NCBI RefSeq assembly: GCF_023008405.1
Contig: NZ_CP095376.1
Coordinates: forward strand, 8,102,501 to 8,166,500
DNA from: Amycolatopsis sp. FBCC-B4732
GTDB taxonomy: Bacteria; Actinomycetota; Actinomycetes; Mycobacteriales; Pseudonocardiaceae
Length of the DNA: 64,000 nt
Direction of reading: 5' to 3'
The notes beneath the pieces were generated by a model, which was not told the origin of the DNA, did not search any database, and saw only the letters and a program-made list of their open reading frames with translations. The translations under genes were made by a program, and so were the position numbers. Shown here in pieces: positions 1 through 8,518 of this stretch; positions within the stretch are counted from its first letter, which is position 1; every line of letters begins with the position of its first letter.

Positions 1-303
1 GTGCTGGCGGGCTGGGGCAGCCTCACCGCCGTCGACCCGACGCCGGGCACGAAGCTCCAGCAGGGCCTGATGAAGGTGGCCACCGTCGACCCGCAGTACG
101 TCGGCGTGAAGGGTTTCGCCCCGACGTCGACGACGAGCGCCTGCACCTACGACTCCGGTGCGCCGTACTTCGTCCCGGCGGGCAAGAACGGCGGACGTCT
201 GGTGTCCGTCGAAAGCGACGGACCGGACTGCCCGCACGACCAGGCCGAAACCACCGCGCGCGTCGACGTCGTGGCGGACTGGATCGCTTCGCACTTGGGC
301 TGA
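1..303 (+). CDS. trypsin-like serine protease, C-terminal part (5' end outside window)
   Basis: This is the C-terminal 100 residues of a secreted chymotrypsin-fold protease. The nucleophile Ser sits in the motif YDSGAPYF, after a conserved LAGWGSLT strand. The last residues, VDVVADWIASHLG, match the C-terminal helix of the next gene. The reading frame is open at base 1, so the true start, signal peptide and catalytic His/Asp lie upstream. It is the first of three tandem paralogues and is closely similar in sequence to the second, which indicates recent local duplication. Its substrate cannot be inferred. Confidence 0.85.
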   Translation: MLAGWGSLTAVDPTPGTKLQQGLMKVATVDPQYVGVKGFAPTSTTSACTYDSGAPYFVPAGKNGGRLVSVESDGPDCPHDQAETTARVDVVADWIASHLG

Positions 304-392
304 ACGGCGTCTTTTCCCGCGCCCCGGCGTCACTACCCTCGAAAGTGATCACCGGCCTTCGACCGCCGGTGCGTGACAAGGGGGATCCACCG

Positions 393-1145
393 ATGCGCGC
401 ACGCGCTGTGTTCTCTGCTGTCCTTTTGACGCTGGCCGCCGGCCTCGCCACGGCGGGGCCGGCTTCGGCCGTGGCGAACGGTTCCGACGTCCCCGCGGGG
501 ACGTTCAGGTTCGCCGCGAAGCTGACCATGACGAACATCCCGAAGCCCGACGGGACGAAGTACAACAGCGCGTGCTCCGGCGCGCTGATCGCGGCGAAGT
601 GGATCATCACCGCCGGGCACTGTTTCCACGACGCCAACCGCAACCGCGTCTCCGGCCCGGTGCCGTACCCGACGTCGGTACTGCTGGGCACGGTCAACCA
701 GAGCACGCCGGGCGTGACGCGCAACGTCGTCACCGTGTACCAGGCGAGCGCCAACGACATCGCGATCGCGACCCTCGACGCGGACGTCACCGGCATCACG
801 CCGCTGACCGTCAACCGCGTCACGCCGTCGGTCGGGCAGCTGCTGACGCTCGCCGGCTGGGGCAGCCTCACCGCCACCAACCCGGCGCCGTCGACGAAGC
901 TGCAGCAGGGCACGGTGAAGGTCGGCCAGGTGGCCACCTCGACGCTCGGCGTGCAGGGCGTCGCCCCGACGACGACCACGAGCGCGTGCGTGTACGACTC
1001 GGGCGCGCCGTACTTCGTCGCGGGCGGCACCGGCGGGCAGCTGGTGTCCGTCGAGTCGACCGGCCCGGACTGCCCCCACAACCAGCTCGAGACGACCTCC
1101 CGGGTGGACGTCGTGGCGGATTGGATCGCTTCGCACCTCGGCTGA
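393..1145 (+). CDS. secreted trypsin-like serine protease (paralogue 2)
   Basis: A 250-residue exported S1-family protease. ATG 393 is chosen over upstream GTG 345 because an AAGGGGG ribosome site precedes it and a typical signal peptide follows (Arg residues, hydrophobic core, cleavage near PASA-VANG). Catalytic residues are visible: His in TAGHCFHD, Asp in SANDIAIATLD, and Ser in YDSGAPYF. The usual GDSGGP around the nucleophile is replaced by YDSGAP in all three copies. It has the same orientation and domain order as its neighbours. It should act outside the cell, but its specificity and target are unknown. Confidence 0.9.
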   Translation: MRARAVFSAVLLTLAAGLATAGPASAVANGSDVPAGTFRFAAKLTMTNIPKPDGTKYNSACSGALIAAKWIITAGHCFHDANRNRVSGPVPYPTSVLLGTVNQSTPGVTRNVVTVYQASANDIAIATLDADVTGITPLTVNRVTPSVGQLLTLAGWGSLTATNPAPSTKLQQGTVKVGQVATSTLGVQGVAPTTTTSACVYDSGAPYFVAGGTGGQLVSVESTGPDCPHNQLETTSRVDVVADWIASHLG

Positions 1146-1260
1146 CCACCGTCCGGGCGTCACCCGGGTACGACATCGGGTGACGCCCGGCCAGGGAATT
1201 CCCCGCTGGCCGCGGCGGCCCTAACGTCGAACGTCGATGTCGACTCGACGAAGGGGAAGA

Positions 1261-1992
1261 ATGCGCCTGCGCGCCCTGCTCGCTGCTGCTGTCCTGACCA
1301 TCACCACCGCACCGACGGCCTGGGCCGTCGCCCACGGCACCGACGTCCCACCGGGGCAGTTCGGGAACGTCGCGAAGCTTTCGATGACGAAGATCCCGCG
1401 CCCGGACGGCTCCACGTACAGCAGTTATTGCACCGGCGCGCTGATCGCACCGGCCTGGGTGCTGACGACCGGGCACTGCTTCCACGACGCCAACCGCAAC
1501 CGCGTCGCGGGCAAGGTCCCGTACCCGACGACGGTGACGCTGGGCCTGGTCGACGAAGCGGTCGAATCGGGCGTGGCCCGCAAGGCGACCGAGGTCCTCC
1601 AGGCGAAGGAGAACGACGTCGCGCTGATCCGCTTGGACACCCCGGTGACGACGGTGCCCCCGCTGGCGGTGAGCCGCGCGGTCCCGAAGGTCGGCCAGCA
1701 GCTGACCCTGGCCGGCTGGGGCAGCCTGACGGGCACCGACCCCAAGCCGGCGATCCGCATGCAGCAGGGCACGGTGGCGGTGGCGAAGGTGGACCCGGCC
1801 ACGCTGGGTGTCCGCGGCGCGGCCCCGGAGATCACGACGAGCGCGTGCACGTACGACTCGGGAGCCCCGTACTTCACGGGCGGCAAACTGGTCGCCCTGG
1901 AGGCAACGGGCCCGGGCTGCCCCCACGCGGGCATCGAAACGACGAGCCGAGCGGACGTGATAGCGGACTGGATAGCCACCCACACGGCGTAA
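1261..1992 (+). CDS. secreted trypsin-like serine protease (paralogue 3)
   Basis: A 243-residue exported S1-family protease. ATG 1261 follows a GAAGGGGAAG ribosome site and opens a short signal peptide ending near APTAWA. The triad is His in TTGHCFHD, Asp in ENDVALIRLD and Ser in YDSGAPYF. It is about as long as paralogue 2 but more diverged, so it is probably the older copy. The 115-bp gap before it suggests its own promoter or weak read-through. A shared hairpin terminator (2119-2150) closes the cluster before the opposing tRNA-Leu. Confidence 0.9.
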   Translation: MRLRALLAAAVLTITTAPTAWAVAHGTDVPPGQFGNVAKLSMTKIPRPDGSTYSSYCTGALIAPAWVLTTGHCFHDANRNRVAGKVPYPTTVTLGLVDEAVESGVARKATEVLQAKENDVALIRLDTPVTTVPPLAVSRAVPKVGQQLTLAGWGSLTGTDPKPAIRMQQGTVAVAKVDPATLGVRGAAPEITTSACTYDSGAPYFTGGKLVALEATGPGCPHAGIETTSRADVIADWIATHTA

Positions 1993-2070
1993 CTTCGCCC
2001 AGGGCGAACAACCCAAACCCCCGTGACATTCCCCACCGGACCAAGCTGGAAGCCGCACGTGAGGCGCCGT

Positions 2071-2100
2071 GGGGGGTCCGGGGGGCTCGGCCCCCCGGGA
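2071..2100. repeat. GC-rich extragenic palindrome, copy 1
   Basis: An intergenic stretch containing GGGGTCCGGGGGG followed by CCCCCCGG, forming an 8-bp-arm hairpin. A closely similar block (GGGGGTCCGGGGG then CCCCCGG) occurs at 25266-25313, also between genes. Two copies in 64 kb suggest a dispersed REP-like element. Confidence 0.5.
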
Positions 2101-2118
2101 GAGATCGGGCCAACGGGA

Positions 2119-2150
2119 AAGGGGCCGGTCGCGCAAGCGACCGGCCCCTT
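2119..2150. terminator. bidirectional hairpin terminator
   Basis: Perfect 14-bp arms (AAGGGGCCGGTCGC / GCGACCGGCCCCTT) with a GCAA loop, between the protease cluster on plus and tRNA-Leu on minus. It is flanked by A and T on the two sides, so it could stop transcription from both directions. Confidence 0.8.
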
Positions 2151-2158
2151 GAACAGCG

Positions 2159-2241
2159 TGGGCGAGGAGGGAGTTGAACCCTCACGTCCTTTCGGACACA
2201 CGGACCTGAACCGTGCGCGTCTGCCATTCCGCCACTCGCCC
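2159..2241 (-). tRNA. tRNA-Leu (anticodon CAG)
   Basis: Read on the minus strand it begins GGGCGAG, and the matching acceptor half CTCGCCC is followed by discriminator A. The anticodon loop TTCAGGT gives CAG, reading CUG leucine codons. A long variable arm (CCGAAAGG) is typical of class II tRNAs, and the T arm is GGGTTCAACTCCC. CCA is not encoded. Confidence 0.95.
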
Positions 2242-2370
2242 GAGTGCTTCTCTGACAGCGAGGAGAAGACTAGCAGGTGGTTTGAACGGGTTTCACCGGG
2301 GGCCGTGTAGAGGCTCGCTCACCCGGATAGGATCGATGCGGAAGCACGAGCGTGAAGGAGGTTTTCCCCG

Positions 2371-3606
2371 GTGGGCCGCGCCGAGAGATTCGACAGGCGA
2401 CTCGAGAACCTGGTGGGGAACACTTTCGCGCGCATGTTCGGTGGCAACGTCGTCACGCAGGAAGTGGCGATCGCCCTGGAGCGGGAGAGTGAGGAGAACG
2501 TTCGTGAGCTGGCAGGCGGTCGGCAGCTCGCCCCGAATCACTACATCGTGTCCTTGGGGACGGCTGACCACGAGCGCATGGCCGGTGACGAGCAGCGGGT
2601 CACCCAGGTGCTGGCCGAGGCGGTGGCGGAACACCTCGCCGCCGAAGGCCTGGACACCTATGGTGACGTCGTCGTATCACTCGAGCGCAACGAGGCGCTG
2701 CATACTGGACAGTTCAAGACCCGTTCGTCCGTCGATCCCGACGCCCGCCCCGCGGCCGCCGGTTCACCGCGGTCGGCACGACCCAGCAACGCAGGAGACC
2801 CAGCAATGAGCCAGCCCCCCGGCTACGGCCAATACGACCAGGGTGACCCGTACGGCCAGCAGGGCCAGTACGGCTACGGACAGCAGGGTGGCCAGCAGCC
2901 CGGGTACGACCAGGGTTATGGCCAGCAGCAGGGCGGCTACGACCAGTACGGCCAGCAGCAGCCGGGTGGTGGTTACGACCAGTACGGCCAGCAGCAGGCC
3001 GGTTACGACCAGGGCGGCTACGCCCAGCCCCAGCAGGGCGGCTACGACCAGTACGGCGGCCAGCAGCAGCCGGGCTACGACCAGGGCGGCTACGCCCAGC
3101 CCCAGCAGGGCGGTTACGACCAGGGCGGCTACGCCCAGCCCCAGCAGGGCGGCTACGACCAGTACGGCGGCCAGCAGCAGGGCGGGTACGACCAGTACGG
3201 CGGCCAGCAGCAGGCCGGGTACGACCAGTACGGCCAGCAGCAGGCGTACGGCCAGCCGGCCGCCGACCCGTACGCGCAGCAGCAGGGCGGCTACGCCCCG
3301 CCCGCGGCGGGCCGTCAGCTCGCGGCGAGCCTGCAGCTGGACGACGGCTCGAACCGCACGTACTCGCTGAAGCAGGGCGGGAACGTCGTGGGCCGCGGCC
3401 AGGACGCGGACTTCCGCCTCCCGGACACCGGTGTCTCCCGCCGGCACCTGGAGATCACCTGGGACGGCCAGAGCGCGACGCTCGCCGACATCGGTTCGAC
3501 CAACGGCACGACCGTGAACGGGACTCCGGTCCAGACCTGGCAGCTCGCCGACGGCGACGTCATCCGGGTGGGCCATTCGTCCCTCGTGTTCCGTACACAG
3601 GGCTGA
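2371..3606 (+). CDS. fhaA: FHA domain protein FhaA
   Basis: A 411-residue cytoplasmic phosphothreonine-binding scaffold, first gene of the envelope-signalling operon. GTG 2371 follows AAGGAGG by nine bases. Residues 1-110 are the DUF3662 N-terminal domain of the FhaA family. About 150-310 is a low-complexity linker of Gly, Gln, Tyr and Asp with repeated GGYDQYG and GGYAQPQQ units. About 325-411 is an FHA domain with [19 protein letters not shown] and STNGTTVNG. In mycobacteria FhaA binds phosphorylated partners of PknA/PknB such as the MurJ pseudokinase domain. That role is inferred here from the family and the downstream genes. Confidence 0.95.
   Translation: MGRAERFDRRLENLVGNTFARMFGGNVVTQEVAIALERESEENVRELAGGRQLAPNHYIVSLGTADHERMAGDEQRVTQVLAEAVAEHLAAEGLDTYGDVVVSLERNEALHTGQFKTRSSVDPDARPAAAGSPRSARPSNAGDPAMSQPPGYGQYDQGDPYGQQGQYGYGQQGGQQPGYDQGYGQQQGGYDQYGQQQPGGGYDQYGQQQAGYDQGGYAQPQQGGYDQYGGQQQPGYDQGGYAQPQQGGYDQGGYAQPQQGGYDQYGGQQQGGYDQYGGQQQAGYDQYGQQQAYGQPAADPYAQQQGGYAPPAAGRQLAASLQLDDGSNRTYSLKQGGNVVGRGQDADFRLPDTGVSRRHLEITWDGQSATLADIGSTNGTTVNGTPVQTWQLADGDVIRVGHSSLVFRTQG
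2875..3290 (+). repeat. in-frame repeats encoding the Gly/Gln/Tyr linker of FhaA
   Basis: Imperfect tandem units such as GGCTACGACCAGTACGG and GGCGGCTACGCCCAGCC recur about ten times in frame. They encode alternating GGYDQYG and GGYAQPQQ blocks. The DNA repeats are close enough to recombine, so linker length may vary between strains. Confidence 0.8.
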
Positions 3607-3706
3607 CTCGGGGCACGGAATACTGTTCCCGCAGAATTGACGTGCGGGGGGACCGCGGCGTACCCGCGCCGCGGCTGCACGGACGAGTCGGGAGCGGACA
3701 CACCAA

Positions 3707-4168
3707 GTGCCAGAGCTGGTCGTACAACTCACCAGGGTGGGCTTCCTCGTGCTGCTCTGGCTCTTCGTGTTCGCCGCGCTCAGAGTCGTCCGCTCGGACC
3801 TCTACGCGGCATCGGGCATGCGCGTCCAGGTTCCGACCTTCGGGCGCAAGAAGGAGAAGAAGCCGCGCAACAGCAAGTCCCCGCAGCAGCTGCTGGTCAC
3901 CCACGGCGCACTGGCGGGGACGCGCATCGCGCTGGACGGCCGGCCGATCCTGATCGGCCGGGCCGACGACTCCACGTTGGTGCTCGACGACGACTACGCG
4001 TCGACCCGGCACGCGCGGATCGCCCAGCGCGGTGAGGACTGGTACGTGGAAGATCTGGGCTCGACGAACGGGACGTATCTCGACCGGGCTAAGGTCACTG
4101 CACCCCTCCGGGTCCCGCTCGGAGTCCCCATCCGGATCGGCAAGACGGTGATCGAGCTTCGCCCATGA
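3707..4168 (+). CDS. fhaB: FHA domain protein FhaB (FipA-type)
   Basis: A 153-residue membrane-anchored FHA protein. It starts at GTG 3707, has one hydrophobic segment at about residues 8-27, then a basic linker (KKEKKPRNSK), and a C-terminal FHA domain at about 60-150 with LIGRADDSTLVL, STRHARI and STNGTYLD. It binds phosphothreonine on substrates of the neighbouring kinases. In mycobacteria the orthologue links PknB signalling to FtsZ and FtsQ at the septum. It ends in a 4-bp ATGA overlap with pstP, so the two are probably translationally coupled. Confidence 0.93.
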   Translation: MPELVVQLTRVGFLVLLWLFVFAALRVVRSDLYAASGMRVQVPTFGRKKEKKPRNSKSPQQLLVTHGALAGTRIALDGRPILIGRADDSTLVLDDDYASTRHARIAQRGEDWYVEDLGSTNGTYLDRAKVTAPLRVPLGVPIRIGKTVIELRP

Positions 4169-5562
4169 CTCTCGTCCTCCGCTACGCAGCCCGCAGCGAC
4201 CGGGGCCTGGTGCGTTCGAGCAACCAGGACTCCGTGTACGCCGGCCCTCGCCTGCTCGCGCTCGCCGACGGGATGGGTGGCCACGCGGCGGGTGAAGTGG
4301 CCAGCAAGGTCGTCATCGCCTCCCTCGCTCCCCTCGACGACGACGAACCGCGCGACGACCTCCTCGCCCAGCTCCGGGAGGCGGTGGCCAACGGCAACGC
4401 CGCCATCGCCGAACTCGTCTCGCAGGACCCCGATCTCGACGGCATGGGCACGACGCTCACCGCGGTGCTCTTCGCGGGCACGCGCCTGGGCCTGGTGCAC
4501 GTCGGCGACTCGCGGGCGTACCTGCTCCGTGGCGGTCAGTTCGCGCAGATCACGCGCGACGACAGCTTCGTCAACGAACTCCTCGAACAGGGCCGCATCA
4601 CGCCGGAAGAGGCGGCGGTGCACCCGCAGCGGTCGCTGCTGCTCAAGGCGCTCACCGGGCACGAGGTGGAACCGAGCCTGACCGTGCGCGAAGCCCGCGC
4701 CGGCGACCGGTACCTGATCTGCTCGGACGGCCTGTCCGGCATGGTCAGCGACGAGACGCTCACCGAAGCCGTGCAGATCCCGGACCCGCAGCAGTGCGCG
4801 GACCGGATGATCGAGCTGGCGCTCAAGGGCGGCGGCACGGACAACGTGACCGTGATCATCGCCGACGTGGTCGACGTCGACTTCGGCGAAGACGCGCCCA
4901 TCGTGGGCGGCGCCGCCGGGGACGGCAGCGACGAGCTGCACCAGGGTGATTCGCCCGCGGCGCGGGCCAGGGCGCTGACCCAGCCGCCGCCGCAGCAGCG
5001 CCCGGAGCTCCCGCAGCCGACCGAAGACCCGAAAGCCAAGCGCCGGAAGCGGTTCCGCTGGCTCGCCGGCGCGCTGGTGGTCCTAGTGGTGCTCGCCGCG
5101 GCCGCCATCGCCACCCGGTACTTCGTGCTGAGTCAGTACTATGTCGGCGAAGGTGCGGACGAGGAAGTCGTGATCTACCGCGGCGTCCCCGGCAGCATCC
5201 TCGGCATCGACCTGCACACCTACGAGCAGGGCTCCTGCCCGCCCAACCAGGTGTGCACGGACAAGCTGCGCGTCGACCAGCTCCAGGAGGACGCGCGGCT
5301 GGCGGTGCAGAACGGCGTCAAGAAGGACAGCCTCGACGACGCCCGGAAGTACATCGACGACTTCCTGCAGCTGCACAAGCGCCTGAACAACTGCGCGCCG
5401 ACGGGCGGTCAGACCTCGCCGACGCCGACCAACCCGGTCTCGCCGACGACCACTCCGACGGCACCGGCCGGTTCCACCGCTCCATCGTCGGCGAACCAGC
5501 CAGCGGGGAGGGACTGCTCGACGCCGAGTTCGACGGCACCGACGACGGGAGGCGGTAACTGA
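4165..5562 (+). CDS. pstP: membrane PP2C-type Ser/Thr protein phosphatase PstP
   Basis: A 465-residue phosphatase that reverses PknA/PknB phosphorylation. The cytoplasmic PP2C domain occupies residues 1 to about 240, with metal-binding Asp22 (SNQDSVY) and Asp35 (LADGMGGH), a VGDSRAYL strand and the late motif GGGTDNVTVI. A basic linker (KAKRRKRFRW) leads into one transmembrane helix at about 295-317. A roughly 150-residue extracytoplasmic tail follows, ending in a Ser/Thr/Pro-rich stretch. It overlaps fhaB by 4 bp and ends on the base where rodA begins. Confidence 0.95.
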   Translation: MTLVLRYAARSDRGLVRSSNQDSVYAGPRLLALADGMGGHAAGEVASKVVIASLAPLDDDEPRDDLLAQLREAVANGNAAIAELVSQDPDLDGMGTTLTAVLFAGTRLGLVHVGDSRAYLLRGGQFAQITRDDSFVNELLEQGRITPEEAAVHPQRSLLLKALTGHEVEPSLTVREARAGDRYLICSDGLSGMVSDETLTEAVQIPDPQQCADRMIELALKGGGTDNVTVIIADVVDVDFGEDAPIVGGAAGDGSDELHQGDSPAARARALTQPPPQQRPELPQPTEDPKAKRRKRFRWLAGALVVLVVLAAAAIATRYFVLSQYYVGEGADEEVVIYRGVPGSILGIDLHTYEQGSCPPNQVCTDKLRVDQLQEDARLAVQNGVKKDSLDDARKYIDDFLQLHKRLNNCAPTGGQTSPTPTNPVSPTTTPTAPAGSTAPSSANQPAGRDCSTPSSTAPTTGGGN

Positions 5563-7049
5563 TGGGCCAGCCCGTCGCGCGTTCCGCCGAACCGCTCGCC
5601 GCGCAGTTCCAGACGAACCCGCCGCGCGAGGTCCCGACCCGGCGCAACACCGAGCTCGTCCTGCTGGGCTTCGCGGCGTTCATCGTCACGATCGCGCTGG
5701 TGCTCGTCGAGGCGAACCAGGAGCAGGAGCTCACCGCCTCGATCCTCTGGCTCGGGCTGGCCTACCTCGGCATCTTCGCCGCCGCGCACCTCGCCGTCCG
5801 CAAGTGGGCGCCGTACGCGGATCCGGTGCTGCTCCCCTGCGTCGCGCTGCTCAACGGCATCGGCCTGGTGATGATCCACCGGATCGACCTGGCGCTGGCC
5901 GAACGGGCCCTGCAGAACGGCAAGGACTACACGCCCGCCGTCACCGCGCAGGTCCTGTTCACGGTGATCTCGCTGGTGTTCTTCGTCGCCGTGCTGGTCG
6001 TGGTCAACGACCACCGCACCCTGACCCGCTACGGCTACACCGCGGGCCTGGTCGGGATCGTCGCGCTGGCGCTGCCCGCGCTGCTGCCGTCGAGCCTCTC
6101 CGAGGTCAACGGCGCCAAGGTGTGGCTGAAGCTGCCGTTCTTCTCGATCCAGCCGGGCGAGTTCGCGAAGATCCTGCTGATGGTCTTCTTCGCTTCGTTC
6201 CTGGTGTCGAAGCGGGACCTGTTCATGGTGGCGGGAAAGCGGCTCGTCGGCGTCGAGCTGCCGCGCGCCCGCGACCTCGGCCCGATCCTCATCGCCGCGT
6301 TCGTCTGCATCGGCATCCTGGTGTTCGAGAAGGACCTCGGCACCTCGCTGCTGTTCTTCAGCGTCATCCTCGTGATGCTGTACGTCGCGACCGAGCGGGC
6401 CATCTGGGTCGTCCTCGGCCTGAGCTTCTTCGCGGTCGGCTGCGTCATCGCCTACAACCTCTTCGGGCACGTCCAGCAGCGCGTCGCGAACTGGCTGGAC
6501 CCGCTGGCCACCTACGACGAGGCGGGCGGCGGTTACCAGCTCGCCCAAGGCCTGTTCGGGCTCGGCACCGGCGGCGTCGGCGGCACCGGGCTCGGCGCCG
6601 GCCGGCCGGACATGGTGCCCGAGGCCAACACCGACTTCATCACCGCGTCGATCGGCGAAGAGCTCGGCTTCATCGGGCTGGCCGCCGTCCTGATGCTGTA
6701 CTTGCTGGTCGCGATGCGCGGCATGCGCAGCGCGCTCGCGGTGCGCGACACGTTCGGCAAGCTGCTCGGCGGCGGGCTCGCGTTCACCATGGTCATGCAG
6801 ATCTTCGTCGTCGTCGGCGGGGTCACGAAACTCATCCCGGAGACCGGTATCACCGCGCCCTTCCTGTCCAAGGGCGGCTCGTCGCTGCTCGCGAACTACA
6901 TCCTGGTCGCGCTGCTGCTCCGGATCTCCGACGCCGCCCGCAAGCCGGCCGCCCGCCCGAAGCCGCAGCAGCAGCCCCAGGCGCCGATCGCGGAAGCGCA
7001 CACGGTGCTCGTGCAGCGCCCGCCGGCGGACGGGGGCGCGCAGGCATGA
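5562..7049 (+). CDS. rodA: peptidoglycan polymerase of the SEDS family, RodA
   Basis: A 495-residue polytopic membrane glycosyltransferase that polymerises lipid II for elongation. About twelve hydrophobic segments are visible. Family motifs include the WLKLPFFSIQPGEFAK stretch, FEKDLGTSLLFF and the C-terminal GITAPFLSKGGSSLLANY. It should work with the adjacent class B PBP (pbpA), whose start overlaps this stop by 4 bp. The C-terminal tail after the last helix is Pro/Gln/Ala-rich and probably cytoplasmic. FtsW is the only close alternative, but operon position favours RodA. Confidence 0.95.
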   Translation: MGQPVARSAEPLAAQFQTNPPREVPTRRNTELVLLGFAAFIVTIALVLVEANQEQELTASILWLGLAYLGIFAAAHLAVRKWAPYADPVLLPCVALLNGIGLVMIHRIDLALAERALQNGKDYTPAVTAQVLFTVISLVFFVAVLVVVNDHRTLTRYGYTAGLVGIVALALPALLPSSLSEVNGAKVWLKLPFFSIQPGEFAKILLMVFFASFLVSKRDLFMVAGKRLVGVELPRARDLGPILIAAFVCIGILVFEKDLGTSLLFFSVILVMLYVATERAIWVVLGLSFFAVGCVIAYNLFGHVQQRVANWLDPLATYDEAGGGYQLAQGLFGLGTGGVGGTGLGAGRPDMVPEANTDFITASIGEELGFIGLAAVLMLYLLVAMRGMRSALAVRDTFGKLLGGGLAFTMVMQIFVVVGGVTKLIPETGITAPFLSKGGSSLLANYILVALLLRISDAARKPAARPKPQQQPQAPIAEAHTVLVQRPPADGGAQA

Positions 7050-8515
7050 ACACCCCGCTCCGCAAGGTCGGCATGGCGATGCTCGTCATGGTCGTCCTGC
7101 TGCTGGCCAACGCCACCTACATCCAGGTGGTGAAGGCCGACGACTACCGCACCGACTCGCGCAACGCGCGCGTGCTCTACGACGAGTTCGCCCGCCAGCG
7201 CGGCAAGATCGTGTCGCAGGCCAACGGCGAGGTGCTGGCCAGCGTCGACCCGTCCAACGACAAGTACAAGTACATCCGGACCTACGCCGACGGCCCGATG
7301 TACGCGCCGGTCACCGGCTACTACTCGATCAACTACGGCGCCGGCGGCCTCGAGCGCTCCGAGGACGACGTCCTGAACGGCTCCGACCCGCGGCTGTTCG
7401 TGCGGCGGCTCTCGGACATGGTCACCGGCCGCGACCCCAGCGGCGGCAACGTCCGGCTGACCATCGACCCGGCCGTGCAGAAGGCCGCGTACGACCTGAT
7501 GACGCAGAAGGGCTACACCGGCTCCGTCGTCGCGCTGGAGCCGAAGACCGGCCGGATCCTGGCGATGGTCTCGACGCCGTCGTACGACCCGAACAAGCTG
7601 GCTTCGCACACGTCGAAGGCGCAGACCGACGCCTGGAACGCGAACAACAAGGACCCGAAGAAGCCCATGCTGAACCGGGCGATCTCCGAGACCTACCCGC
7701 CGGGTTCGACGTTCAAGCTCGTCACCGCGGCGGCCGTGCTCGAGGACGGCAAGGGCCCGGACACCCCGGTCGACCCGGCGCCGAACACGAAGCTCCCCGG
7801 CACCAGCGTGACGCTGGAGAACTACGCCGGCGCCGCGTGCCCGGGCACCACGTTCAAGGACGCGCTCGCGCACTCCTGCAACGTGCCGTTCGCGCAGTTC
7901 GCCGGCCAGCTCGGCGCGGACAAGATGAAGAAGACGGCGGCGAACTTCGGCATCGGGCAGACCGACCTGACCGTGCCGATGAAGGTCGCGCCGTCGACGG
8001 TCGGCCCGCTCGACTCGCAGGGCGCGCTCTACCAGAGCGGCATCGGCCAGCGCGACGTCCGGCTCACGCCACTGCAGGACTGCCTGCTCGCGGCCACCGT
8101 GGCCAACGGCGGGATGGCGATGAAGCCGCAGCTCGTGCAGTCGGTGCTGGCGCCGGACCTGTCGACCATCGAGGACTACAGCCCCACCGAGCTCACCGGC
8201 ACGGCGGCACTTTCGTCGTCGAACGCCGCGATCCTCAAGGACATGATGATCGCTTCCGAGGGCTTCACCAAGGGCGGCGGCAAGCGCGCGGACATCCAGA
8301 TCGCGTCGAAGACCGGCACCGCCGAACACGGCACGGACTCCAAGAACACCGCACCGCACGCCTGGTACACCGGTTTCGCCCCGGCGAACGACCCGCAGAT
8401 CGCGGTCGCCGTCATCGTCGAAGACGGTGGCAACCGCGGGCTCGCGGCCACCGGCGGTACCGTCGCGGCGGAAATCGGCCGCGCGGCGATCAACGCCAAG
8501 CTCGGGGGTGGATAG
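7046..8515 (+). CDS. pbpA: class B penicillin-binding protein PbpA (peptidoglycan transpeptidase)
   Basis: A 489-residue transpeptidase anchored by one N-terminal transmembrane helix (about residues 8-28). A dimerisation/pedestal domain follows and the transpeptidase domain runs from about 150 to the end. The three catalytic motifs are clear: SxxK with nucleophile Ser221 (STFK), SxN at 277-279 (SCN) and KTG at 422-424. It crosslinks peptidoglycan made by RodA and is a beta-lactam target. The mycobacterial orthologue is needed for normal division. ATG 7046 overlaps the rodA stop (ATGA). Confidence 0.95.
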   Translation: MNTPLRKVGMAMLVMVVLLLANATYIQVVKADDYRTDSRNARVLYDEFARQRGKIVSQANGEVLASVDPSNDKYKYIRTYADGPMYAPVTGYYSINYGAGGLERSEDDVLNGSDPRLFVRRLSDMVTGRDPSGGNVRLTIDPAVQKAAYDLMTQKGYTGSVVALEPKTGRILAMVSTPSYDPNKLASHTSKAQTDAWNANNKDPKKPMLNRAISETYPPGSTFKLVTAAAVLEDGKGPDTPVDPAPNTKLPGTSVTLENYAGAACPGTTFKDALAHSCNVPFAQFAGQLGADKMKKTAANFGIGQTDLTVPMKVAPSTVGPLDSQGALYQSGIGQRDVRLTPLQDCLLAATVANGGMAMKPQLVQSVLAPDLSTIEDYSPTELTGTAALSSSNAAILKDMMIASEGFTKGGGKRADIQIASKTGTAEHGTDSKNTAPHAWYTGFAPANDPQIAVAVIVEDGGNRGLAATGGTVAAEIGRAAINAKLGGG

Positions 8516-8518
8516 CGG

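Noticed and set aside
2875..3290. Possible CRISPR array in fhaA
   Set aside because: The repeats are in-frame codons for a Gly/Gln/Tyr linker, with no unique spacers. No CRISPR array or cas gene is seen in the window.
5804..8515. 903-codon plus frame over rodA and pbpA
   Set aside because: Its 5' half is an out-of-frame Arg/Ala/Gly-rich shadow of rodA; only the 3' part from 7046 is pbpA.
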